Shown here: positions 49,564 to 57,464 of the stretch, in pieces
How positions within the stretch are numbered: the stretch's first letter is position 1
How the letters are laid out: every line of letters starts with the position of its first letter
Notes under the pieces: generated by a model
Seen by the model: only the letters and a program-made list of their open reading frames with translations
Databases searched by the model: none
What the model was told of the DNA's origin: nothing
From: an uncultured bacterium
GTDB lineage: Bacteria > Acidobacteriota > Aminicenantia > Aminicenantales > CALLJL01
NCBI GenBank assembly: GCA_938092135.1
Contig: CALLJL010000008.1
Location: 1 to 64,000 of the forward strand
Direction of reading: 5' to 3'
DNA: 64,000 bases
Program-made: the position numbers and the translations under genes

Positions 49564-50240
49564 TTCTCTTCCGCCTGGGAAGGTCGGTAGTAAAGGGGTT
49601 CAACTTTGTCTGGATCCTGCCCTTTTCCTGCTTTTAAAACTGCCCAACCGAGCAGACCTATTTCATGGGCAATAAAAAGAGAGCGACGGCTAAGGACTGC
49701 CCTTTCACCTAAAATATTCATAATTTTTTGATAATAAACCTTTGTTCCGCTTCCAATTAAATAAATTTTTTTTCCATTGGGAAGAAAATTAAGAAATTCC
49801 TGGGGCTTATAAGCCCCTTCAGGAACAATTTCCCTCAACTCTTCGCAGTTCTTTCCTTCAAAAAAAGCCGCAAAGACCTCTCCTTTCTTGGCATCCATCA
49901 TTACGGCCACAGGTGAACCTTCGGTCGAAATAACCTTATAAGCCAAGGCTTTTAAAGCTGAAATCGGGGCTATCGGCCGCCCAGAGGCAAGGGCTAAAGC
50001 TTTGACGGAACTTAAGCCAACTCTAATTCCGGTAAAGGAACCAGGGCCGGCTGCTACGGCATATCCTTCAATTTCATTAATGGCAAGGGAAAAAAGATTG
50101 AGTAAAAAATCGATGGACTTCAAAAGGTAGAAACTTGGCGATTTCGCTCCGGCTAAGGTTATTTCCCCTAGAAGTTCATTGTCTTCCAGCAAGGCCAACG
50201 AGCCTTGGGGGGAAGTTGTATCAAAGGCCAAAATTTTCAT
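49527..50240 (-). CDS. tsaB: tRNA threonylcarbamoyladenosine biosynthesis protein TsaB
   Basis: ASKHA-fold scaffold partner of TsaD in t6A37 tRNA modification. It has MKILAFDTTSPQGSLALLED, YAVAAGPGSFTGIRVGLSSVKALA and VMMDAKKGEVFAAFF. The 237 residues fit. The start at 50240 matches the family start and comes one base after the preceding gene; a longer reading adds 17 unrelated residues. TsaD is not in the window. Confidence 0.95.
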   Translation of the reverse strand: MKILAFDTTSPQGSLALLEDNELLGEITLAGAKSPSFYLLKSIDFLLNLFSLAINEIEGYAVAAGPGSFTGIRVGLSSVKALALASGRPIAPISALKALAYKVISTEGSPVAVMMDAKKGEVFAAFFEGKNCEELREIVPEGAYKPQEFLNFLPNGKKIYLIGSGTKVYYQKIMNILGERAVLSRRSLFIAHEIGLLGWAVLKAGKGQDPDKVEPLYYRPSQAEEKWSSMKNQRKNL

Positions 50241-50241
50241 T

Positions 50242-50784
50242 TTAGCCCTGTCTGACCATTTGCCGACCGTAAGCAAAAAGGTTGCCAGCAAGGTAAATGG
50301 CCAATTGAACAGGACTCATAGGTTCAATTGAAAAGGCGATCTTCTTCGTTATATTAAAAGCTTCACCTGAATGAACATTCACTTCTAAGATATCCCCAGA
50401 TTCAAGTCTATGATTTGAAACTAGATCATTCAAATGGTGGCAACGAAGAACAGCCAAACCTGAATTGATTGCGTTCCGCCAATATATCGGCGAAAAAGAG
50501 GGCGCAATGATGGCCCCAATTTTAAGCGCTAAAAAACAATCAACGGCTTGCTGCCGCGATGAGCCAGCTCCGAAGTTCCGGCCAGCAATAATAATGTCGC
50601 CTTGGCCAACCTTCAAGGGAAAATCTTCATATCCCTTTAAATTGCCCAAGGCGTACTGACCCATCTGAGAAATATCAGTAATATGAAGATAAGCATTATG
50701 ATAAATCTGGTCTGTATCAATATCCTCAATTAGACGGCCCTGCTCATCAATTAAAATCCAGACCCTACCTTTAATTATTTTCAT
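50242..50784 (-). CDS. LeuD/homoaconitase-type hydro-lyase small subunit (second copy)
   Basis: Swivelling-domain subunit of a 4Fe-4S isomerase that pairs with the large subunit just upstream (one-base overlap, TAATG). Motifs: DIDTDQIYHNAYLHITD, GRNFGAGSSRQQAVDC and YWRNAINSGL. The substrate loop after DTDQI reads YLHI, unlike the YTYT of the other copy in this window, so the two enzymes probably act on different acids. 180 residues. Isopropylmalate, homocitrate/aconitate or another substrate is possible. Confidence 0.85.
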   Translation of the reverse strand: MKIIKGRVWILIDEQGRLIEDIDTDQIYHNAYLHITDISQMGQYALGNLKGYEDFPLKVGQGDIIIAGRNFGAGSSRQQAVDCFLALKIGAIIAPSFSPIYWRNAINSGLAVLRCHHLNDLVSNHRLESGDILEVNVHSGEAFNITKKIAFSIEPMSPVQLAIYLAGNLFAYGRQMVRQG

Positions 50785-52046
50785 TATAATTCCTCCGGTG
50801 AAATAAGATAACCGGCAACACAGGAGGCAGCCACAACTTCCGGACTGGCTAAAATAATTTCACCTTTACCCTGTTTTCCAGGGAAATTACGATTTCCAGT
50901 ACTAATCTGGACCTCTCCTCTTCCGGTTAACCCCGAGTGACCCTCGGCGCAACCCCCGCAGCCGGGATTCATCACTATGGCACCGCTTTGCCGAAAAATT
51001 TCAATTATTCCCTTTTGCAAGCACTCATCATAGACATGACGAGTGGCCGGAACTATTCTTAGGATAATTCCTTCCTTGATTCTCCGACCCTTAAGAATCC
51101 GGGCGGCTGCTTCGAGGTCTTCAAAGCGGCCATTAGTACAGGAGCCAATAAATCCGGAATTAATAGGCCGGCCAGCTACTTCTTTTAAATCATAAACATT
51201 CGCGGGTGATGGTGGTAAAGCCACCTGAGGCGTAAGACCAGCCACATTTATTTCAATTTCTTGACAATAAATAGCCCCTGAATCGGCTTGGAAAGGAAGC
51301 CAGGGCTCACCGCTGAATCTTTCTATTTCTTGGCGAGCCGCTTCATTGGCCTGAGGAATGAAGCCAATTATCCCAGCCATTTCGGTAATCATACTGCAAA
51401 GGGTGATCCGACCAGCCAGACTCAATGATTCCACAGCCGGGCCGTAGAATTCAGCTGCCTTTTCAGCTAAGACCTTTGTTCCCAGCTTCCGCAGTAAAAA
51501 GAGGGTAATATCCTTGGCTGAGGCCGACGGATCAGGCTGGCCAATCAATTTAATTTTCACTGTTTCTGGAACCTCAAACCAAGTTCGGCCGGTGCGAAAG
51601 GCAAAGGTGATATCCACATCTCCCATTCCCTGGCCAAAGCAGCCAACTGCACCCAAAAGATTCATGTGGCTATCTGTCCCCACACAGGTCGTATTGGCTT
51701 TTGCCAGTCCCTCTTCAATTAATACATGGGTACCAATTCCCCAATCAACATCATAAACTTTAAGGCCCTGTTTGCGAGCAAAAAGACGGCAGATCTGCTG
51801 ATTATCAGCATAGCGGAGTAAACAGCCGGTCGTGCACAGGTCAAAGGTGAAAAAAGTTCGAGCGGCATCGGCTACCGGCTCATCATCATATTCCCGCTCA
51901 TAATTTTTGACCACATTAGGACCGCCAAAATCGCGGGCGGTCCTAAGATCAAGCTCCATCCAGACAATTTGACCAGGCTTGACTTCATCCTGAGTGTGTT
52001 TTTGAATAATCTTTTCAATTATTGTTTTCGCCACATTACTCTCCAT
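50784..52046 (-). CDS. LeuC/homoaconitase-type 4Fe-4S hydro-lyase large subunit (second copy)
   Basis: The 420-residue protein has the three cluster cysteines (GSCTNGRFED; NPGCGGCAEGHSG) and TTCVGTDSHMNLLGAVGCFGQGMGDVD. Early in the chain it reads TFDLCTTGCLLRY where the family normally has a Asp-His motif (LDHVVPA in the other copy here), so a usual active-site His is missing or replaced. It may use another substrate or be a divergent form. 183 bases separate it from the dehydrogenase gene. Confidence 0.85.
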   Translation of the reverse strand: MESNVAKTIIEKIIQKHTQDEVKPGQIVWMELDLRTARDFGGPNVVKNYEREYDDEPVADAARTFFTFDLCTTGCLLRYADNQQICRLFARKQGLKVYDVDWGIGTHVLIEEGLAKANTTCVGTDSHMNLLGAVGCFGQGMGDVDITFAFRTGRTWFEVPETVKIKLIGQPDPSASAKDITLFLLRKLGTKVLAEKAAEFYGPAVESLSLAGRITLCSMITEMAGIIGFIPQANEAARQEIERFSGEPWLPFQADSGAIYCQEIEINVAGLTPQVALPPSPANVYDLKEVAGRPINSGFIGSCTNGRFEDLEAAARILKGRRIKEGIILRIVPATRHVYDECLQKGIIEIFRQSGAIVMNPGCGGCAEGHSGLTGRGEVQISTGNRNFPGKQGKGEIILASPEVVAASCVAGYLISPEEL

Positions 52047-52229
52047 TCCTATAATTTAGAAAATGTCGCCTCTTCCATTTTTTATATTTGACTCTTTTAA
52101 TTTCAACTTTTTTCTTAATCCTACATTAGGTCATCTCTAATGGAATTAAAGGCCGATTCTCTTCCTCTCTTTTTCTTTCTAAATCGCTAATTCTCTTATT
52201 TTTTAACGGTCCAAAATCAGATTCTTAAA

Positions 52230-53348
52230 TTATTCTAGCCTCTCAGCTACAGCCCGGGCCATATCCAAGGTGGAAGCGTTGCCTCCCATGTCGTATGTTC
52301 TTACTTTACCTTCTTTGATTACCGAGGCAATAGCTTTTTCGAGCGACTGAGCTTTTTCTTCCTCTCCCAGCCACTCGAGCATCATTTTAGTGGCCAGCAA
52401 GGTAGCTGTTGGATTAACTTTATATTGCCCGGCATATTTGGGCGCTGAACCATGAACAGGTTCAAAAATAGCGTAATTATCTCCGATGTTACCGGCACAG
52501 GCAAAACCCAGGCCACCCACAAGTTGACCTGCTAGATCAGAAATGATATCGCCAAAGAGATTTTCGGCTACAAGAACATCATAATCCTGGGGATTTTTCA
52601 CCAGCCACATGGTCATAGAGTCGATATTAGCCTCACGGAATTCAATCTCCGGAAATTCCTTGGCTATTTCTCGAGCCAGTTTTAGGAAAAATCCGCCCGT
52701 TTCGCGCAGCACATTGGGTTTTTCCACCAGAGTGACCGAGCGGCGTTTATATTTTCGAGCAAATTCAAAGGCCCGGCGGAGTATCCTAGTACAGCCATGG
52801 CGCGTCATTATCCTCGTCGAAATAGCCACATCCTCAGCCGGCAAATCTTTGAAAGGAGCCATTTTTGGATGAATGAGCAAGGCTTCCCTCACCTTATCGG
52901 GAAGAGGATAAAATTCAACGCCCGCATACATGCCCTCGGTGTTCTCTCTGAAGATAACGAGATCTATATTATCACGATAATTGAGAGGATTGCCGGGATA
53001 GGCTTTACAGGGTCTCAAATTAACATAAAGATCAAACTCCTGGCGAAGCCTGACAATGGGACTGAAATAGGAAAGCCCTTTACCCTGAAGCGAAGGGATA
53101 AGTTCCCTTTCAGCGTCTTCCTTGGGCTTGGAAGTTATAGCTCCAAAAAGGCAAACATCTGTCTGCCGGAGAAGTTTCAACGTTCGATCAGGGAGAGGAT
53201 TGCCTTCTTTGCACCAAAACTCCCAGCCAATCTCACCATAGCGATATTCAGCATCAAGCTGAAGCTTATCGAGAACAAGCATCGCTGCATCAATAACCTC
53301 TCGGCCGATGCCGTCCCCAGGAAGAATAGCTATCTTGTATTTAGCCAT
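52230..53348 (-). CDS. Isocitrate/homoisocitrate-type beta-decarboxylating dehydrogenase
   Basis: Oxidatively decarboxylates a 2-hydroxy-3-carboxy acid. Motifs: AILPGDGIGREVIDAA, LDLYVNLRP-like EFDLYVNLRPCKAYPG, VIFRENTEGMYAG, VAENLFGDIISDLA. The cofactor loop HGSAPKYAGQYKVNP matches the Lys-Tyr...Val pattern of NADP isocitrate dehydrogenase in E. coli, whereas NAD enzymes have Asp after Pro. The substrate loop SPIVRLRQ keeps the Ser but has Ile where isocitrate enzymes have Asn, and resembles homoisocitrate dehydrogenases. 372 residues. Substrate undecided. Confidence 0.88.
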   Translation of the reverse strand: MAKYKIAILPGDGIGREVIDAAMLVLDKLQLDAEYRYGEIGWEFWCKEGNPLPDRTLKLLRQTDVCLFGAITSKPKEDAERELIPSLQGKGLSYFSPIVRLRQEFDLYVNLRPCKAYPGNPLNYRDNIDLVIFRENTEGMYAGVEFYPLPDKVREALLIHPKMAPFKDLPAEDVAISTRIMTRHGCTRILRRAFEFARKYKRRSVTLVEKPNVLRETGGFFLKLAREIAKEFPEIEFREANIDSMTMWLVKNPQDYDVLVAENLFGDIISDLAGQLVGGLGFACAGNIGDNYAIFEPVHGSAPKYAGQYKVNPTATLLATKMMLEWLGEEEKAQSLEKAIASVIKEGKVRTYDMGGNASTLDMARAVAERLE

Positions 53349-53387
53349 TTATTAACTCCTTTTTTATATAATAAGACAAAACTGATT

Positions 53388-53885
53388 CTAAATTATTCCT
53401 TTTTCCCTGAGTTTTTGCCTGGTGAAAGCGATAAGGCCACCAGCTTGTAAAATTCCAATAACGGATTCTGGAAAAGGAGGAAAACGAAAATTGCCCTTAT
53501 CGCTACGAATTTCGCCTGCTTGAAGATCAACTTCAATCTCATCGCCCTTTTCCAAAGCCTCCACAGCCTCCGGGCATTGAATTACGGGCAGCCCGAGATT
53601 AATGGCATTACGGAAATAAATGCGAGCAAAGGAGCGGGCAATAACCGCCTGAATGCCAGCAGCCTTAAGGCAGGCAGCCGCCTGTTCCCGGGAACTACCG
53701 CAACCAAAATTACGGCCAGCCACAATAACATCGCCAGGCCTAACCTTTGAAGCAAATTCAGGGTCAAGATCTTCGAGGGCATGGCGGGCCATTTCCTCAG
53801 GGGGCATTAACGTATAAGTATATTTACCAGGGAAAATAACATCAGTATTAACATTATCTCCGTATTTCCAGACCTTTCCTTTCAT
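53388..53885 (-). CDS. LeuD/homoaconitase-type hydro-lyase small subunit (first copy)
   Basis: The 165-residue partner of the large subunit directly upstream, with which it overlaps by four bases. Motifs: [16 protein letters not shown] (substrate loop YTYT), [17 protein letters not shown] and [15 protein letters not shown]. The loop differs from the YLHI of the second copy. It probably forms the isomerase that feeds the dehydrogenase 39 bases downstream. Confidence 0.88.
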   Translation of the reverse strand: MKGKVWKYGDNVNTDVIFPGKYTYTLMPPEEMARHALEDLDPEFASKVRPGDVIVAGRNFGCGSSREQAAACLKAAGIQAVIARSFARIYFRNAINLGLPVIQCPEAVEALEKGDEIEVDLQAGEIRSDKGNFRFPPFPESVIGILQAGGLIAFTRQKLREKGII

Positions 53886-55135
53886 AGATAGCTCCTCGGG
53901 TCAACTATTTGGCCCTCCAGGGCTGAAGCGGCTACCGTCGCCGGCGACGCCAGATAAATAGCGGAGTCGCGACTGCCCATCCGGCCCTTAAAATTACGGT
54001 TAGCGGTCGAAAGAGCCACTTCCCCTGGAGCCAGGACTCCCATGTGAGCCCCCAGGCAGGGTCCACAACCGGGATTCAGAATTACAGCGCCAGCTTCGGC
54101 AAGAATTTCAAGCCAGCCTCGTTTAAGAGCTTCAAGGTAAACCTGTCGGGAAGCGGGAAGAACAAGCATTCTGATCCGTCGATTAATTCGCTTGCCCTTG
54201 AGGATTCGCACAGCCATTTCTAAGTCTTCCAGGCGTCCATTCGTGCAGGTGCCAAGTAAAGCCTGGTTAAAACTGGTACCAGCTACTTCATTCACCTTTT
54301 TTACATTATCTACTGAATGGGGGCAAGCCACTTGTGGCTCGAGAGAAGAAAGATCATACTCATAGATTGCTTCATAATTAGCGTCTGGATCAGAATAAAT
54401 AACCTCAAATTCTTTTCTGGCGCGGCCTCTTAGCCATTCAAGGCAAAGGGCATCGGGTTCAAAATAGCCATTCTTGGCGCCCATTTCTGCGGCCATATTA
54501 GTCATAACCATTCTCGATTCCATAGAAAGAGAAGCCACGGCTTCACCTGCAAATTCAACAGCTTTATAATTAGCCCCTTCAGCCCCCAAATCTCCAATGA
54601 GGCGAAGAATGACATCCTTGCTCATAACTCCAGGCTGAAGCTTGCCTTTTAAATTGAATTTAATTGTTTCTGGGACCCTAAGCCAGATCTCATCAGTCGC
54701 CCAGATTGAGGCCATTTCAGTCCGACCAATGCCAATAGCCATAGCTCCAAAGGCCCCATAGGTGGTTGTGTGTGAGTCACTGCCAGTAATTAATAAACCA
54801 GGTAGGGCAAATCCCTGTTCGCAGAAAACCTGGTGGCAAACACCAGCTTCAATATCAAAGAAATGGGGCAACTTCTGTTCCTCCACAAATTCCCTGATAA
54901 TTTTGTGATTAAGGGCATGCTTTTCTGAGGCAGCTGGAACGACATGGTCGAGAACAATGACAATTTTCTCCGGCGCGGCCACTTTTTTAAGGCCGATCTG
55001 CCTGAATTCTTGAATAATGGCTGCACTGTTATCATGGGAAAGAACAAAATCAGGAGAAACAGTTACTACCTCATTGGCCTTTACCTCCCGGCCAGCTTTA
55101 AGACTTAAAATTTTTTCGCTTAGCGTCTTACCCAT
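53882..55135 (-). CDS. LeuC/homoaconitase-type 4Fe-4S hydro-lyase large subunit (first copy)
   Basis: The 417-residue enzyme has a full set of family residues: [10 protein letters not shown] with the Asp-His pair, [35 protein letters not shown], and the cluster cysteines in [10 protein letters not shown] and [13 protein letters not shown]. The likely reaction is a citrate/homocitrate-type or isopropylmalate-type isomerisation. It is the more canonical of the two large subunits in this operon. Confidence 0.88.
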   Translation of the reverse strand: MGKTLSEKILSLKAGREVKANEVVTVSPDFVLSHDNSAAIIQEFRQIGLKKVAAPEKIVIVLDHVVPAASEKHALNHKIIREFVEEQKLPHFFDIEAGVCHQVFCEQGFALPGLLITGSDSHTTTYGAFGAMAIGIGRTEMASIWATDEIWLRVPETIKFNLKGKLQPGVMSKDVILRLIGDLGAEGANYKAVEFAGEAVASLSMESRMVMTNMAAEMGAKNGYFEPDALCLEWLRGRARKEFEVIYSDPDANYEAIYEYDLSSLEPQVACPHSVDNVKKVNEVAGTSFNQALLGTCTNGRLEDLEMAVRILKGKRINRRIRMLVLPASRQVYLEALKRGWLEILAEAGAVILNPGCGPCLGAHMGVLAPGEVALSTANRNFKGRMGSRDSAIYLASPATVAASALEGQIVDPRSYL

Positions 55136-55145
55136 GGCTTAATCC

Positions 55146-55679
55146 TCAGCCTTTAAGAACTTCAAAATTAACAAAATCAGCATGATGAATGATAATACCT
55201 TCAAGCGTCCTTTTCCAGCTTTCACCTTCTTTAGAATGGCCAGCAATTATATGGATGATTTCAAGGGGAAGATCAAAGCGAGCCGCCAAGGCCGCACCAG
55301 AAAAGGGATGACGAAGCAACTCTCCTGAACGACTTTTAACAAATTTGCCCCCCTCGAAACCAATTTCCAAGAGTTTACCCACATCATGAAGGATAGCTCC
55401 AGCCAAAAGAATGTCCCGGTTGATCTTGACTTCTTGGCCATAAAAATTGGTCAACACATCAGCAAGGCGCAGAGCACACTGGGTAACAGCTCTCACATGA
55501 TCAATAAGATTAATTTTGGTTCCGGGAATAAGCAGAGTGAAAGGAATTTTTTCCAAATCATCAAAATTCCAGCCACTTTGTCTTAAAGCCTCGAGCCAAA
55601 CCTCAATTGTTTTTTGTCGTAACGAATCATTCTGGATAAGATTGATTTCGGGAAGGAGAACTTCGATCTTCTTCTCCAT
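55146..55679 (-). CDS. HD-domain phosphohydrolase
   Basis: The 177 residues have an HD metal motif (HVRAVTQCALRLADVL, ILHDVGKLLEIG, LRHPFSGAALAARFDLPLEIIHIIAGHSKEGE) with His, His-Asp and later His and Asp ligands. HD proteins cleave nucleotides or phosphoesters; the substrate is unknown. It begins directly after the citryl-CoA lyase ends and stops ten bases before the next large subunit, so it is embedded in a metabolic operon where its job is unexplained. Confidence 0.8.
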   Translation of the reverse strand: MEKKIEVLLPEINLIQNDSLRQKTIEVWLEALRQSGWNFDDLEKIPFTLLIPGTKINLIDHVRAVTQCALRLADVLTNFYGQEVKINRDILLAGAILHDVGKLLEIGFEGGKFVKSRSGELLRHPFSGAALAARFDLPLEIIHIIAGHSKEGESWKRTLEGIIIHHADFVNFEVLKG

Positions 55680-56456
55680 TCAGGCCTCCTTTCCAGGACC
55701 ATCATATTCAAAATCCTCGGGATGAATTTTTCTCATAGGTTTCATCCTTGTTTTTTCCTCATGGACGTGGGCCACAAGACCTGGGACACGGGCAATAATA
55801 AAAAAGGCATTACCAAGCTCAGGCGGAAAGCCAAGATCACAAAGAACGGCCGCAATCGCGCCATCCACATTAATGGGTAATTTCTTACCGATTTGCAGGG
55901 ACAGCAGATCTTCAACTTCTTTGGCTATTTGGACATATCGTCCCGCCAGACCTAGTTCCTCGGCCAGGTTGAAAAGCCTGGTTGTTCTGGGATCCTGAGT
56001 GTGGAGACGATGGCCAAAACCCGAAGCCCTCTCGCCTCTAGCCTTCATTTCCTCGAGAATTTCCGAAGCTGCCTCTCTATCGGAAATCTTTCTTTCCTCG
56101 GCGCGACGAGCAATATCCAGAAAAAGACGCATTCCTTCCTCAATGGCCCCTCCATGATAACGAGAAATGGCCAGCACTCCCGCAGCCACAGCAGCATTCA
56201 ATTCGGACCCAGTTGAGGCCACAGTCCGGGCGGCTAAGACGGAAGGAGGACTGGCGCCATGGTCAATGGAACTGACAAAAATGGCCTCAATTAGTTGACC
56301 AACCTCAGAGGAAGGCATCTCACCTTTAAGAGCCAGATAGATGGCCTGGGAAAAAGTTATACGGCCCATTAACTCATCTATAGCGTGGCCGCGCAGACGG
56401 ATTTTATTTGGTTTGACGTCAGTGATGGCTGTTTTCCAATGTAATTCAGAAGACAT
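55680..56456 (-). CDS. Citryl-CoA lyase (citrate-synthase-like)
   Basis: Splits citryl-CoA into acetyl-CoA and oxaloacetate, or runs in reverse. The 258 residues correspond to the citryl-CoA lyase part of ATP-citrate lyase: SSIDHGASPPSVLAAR, ASGFGHRLH with the catalytic His, GKKLPINVDGAIAAVLCDLG with the active-site Asp, and VAHVHEEK, followed by RMKPMRKI with the CoA/citrate Arg. Full citrate synthases are about 370-430 residues, so the short length supports lyase. It lies 29 bases after the synthetase alpha gene, as expected for a split ATP-citrate lyase. Confidence 0.88.
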   Translation of the reverse strand: MSSELHWKTAITDVKPNKIRLRGHAIDELMGRITFSQAIYLALKGEMPSSEVGQLIEAIFVSSIDHGASPPSVLAARTVASTGSELNAAVAAGVLAISRYHGGAIEEGMRLFLDIARRAEERKISDREAASEILEEMKARGERASGFGHRLHTQDPRTTRLFNLAEELGLAGRYVQIAKEVEDLLSLQIGKKLPINVDGAIAAVLCDLGFPPELGNAFFIIARVPGLVAHVHEEKTRMKPMRKIHPEDFEYDGPGKEA

Positions 56457-56485
56457 TTTTCTCCTCCTAATGTTGAGAAAATTAA

Positions 56486-57388
56486 TTAAAGAGAAGATTC
56501 GAGAATTTTTTTAACTTTAATGGGAATTTCAGCCACTGTTTCAACCACATGAACACCAGCTTCCCTCAAGCGCTGGACTTTACTTTCGTAAGAGCCACGG
56601 CTCCCTTCGATAATAGCGCCAGCATGGGAAAAGCGAGTTCCGGCTTTAGCGGCTCGTCCTCCAACAAAGGCAACAACGGGCTTACGGCATCTTCCTCTTT
56701 CAATTAAATCGGCTACCCTTTCCTCCTGGGTTGTGCCAATCTCGCCAAAAAGAACGATCACCCTAGTTTCAGGGTCTGCCTCAAAAAGCTCGACCACTTC
56801 GGGCAAGGAAAGGCCCACAATGGCATCGCCACCAACATGGATTATGGTTGACTGGCCAATACCTGCTTCAGTCAGATAATAGGAAATTGCTGAAGTCATG
56901 CCTCCACTTCTTGAGGCCACACCGACTGGCCCAGGTTTAAACCACTCCCTTGCCCTTTCCGCCCGACCACCGATCATCCCTAAAACGGCCTTTCTAGGAC
57001 TGATCAAACCAAGGGTATTGGGACCGACAAAATTCGCACCTTTCTCCCTGGCAAAAGCAACAATTTCCAGAACATCATAAATAGGAACCCTATCAGGAAC
57101 GATAACTAATAATTTAATGCCTGCCTCTAAAGCTTCCAGGGCAGCCTTTTTTACTCCAGTGGCAGGCACAAAAATTACGCTGATATCTATTGGCCCTGCT
57201 TTATCCCAAGCCTCAGCAATCGTATTATAAACGGGAACGCCATAAACTTCCTGTCCACCTTTGCCTGGCGTTACCCCGGCTACAACATTGGTCCCATAAT
57301 CCTTCATCAGTTTTGTTCTGGCCATTCCCTCTCGGCCAGTTATTCCTTGAACCAAAACTCTTGATTTTTCATCAACAAGAATAGACAT
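56486..57388 (-). CDS. Succinyl-/citryl-CoA synthetase alpha-type subunit
   Basis: CoA-binding and phosphohistidine subunit. The Rossmann start VLVQGITGREGMARTKLMKDYGT is followed by VAGVTPGKGG, VIVPDRVPIYDVLE, GPNTLGLI (CoA domain) and the catalytic TRFSHAGAIIEGS (phosphohistidine). The 300 residues match SucD-like proteins. Given the citryl-CoA lyase immediately downstream, a citryl-CoA synthetase function is likely, but succinyl-CoA synthetase cannot be excluded. The start at 57388 follows AGAAGG; an upstream ATG adds nine residues. Confidence 0.87.
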   Translation of the reverse strand: MSILVDEKSRVLVQGITGREGMARTKLMKDYGTNVVAGVTPGKGGQEVYGVPVYNTIAEAWDKAGPIDISVIFVPATGVKKAALEALEAGIKLLVIVPDRVPIYDVLEIVAFAREKGANFVGPNTLGLISPRKAVLGMIGGRAERAREWFKPGPVGVASRSGGMTSAISYYLTEAGIGQSTIIHVGGDAIVGLSLPEVVELFEADPETRVIVLFGEIGTTQEERVADLIERGRCRKPVVAFVGGRAAKAGTRFSHAGAIIEGSRGSYESKVQRLREAGVHVVETVAEIPIKVKKILESSL

Positions 57389-57464
57389 AATTAAAACCTT
57401 CTGTTTTAATGACATTTGAAAAAAATATTTTTTCCCACTTAAATTTAATCATTTATGGTCGATC

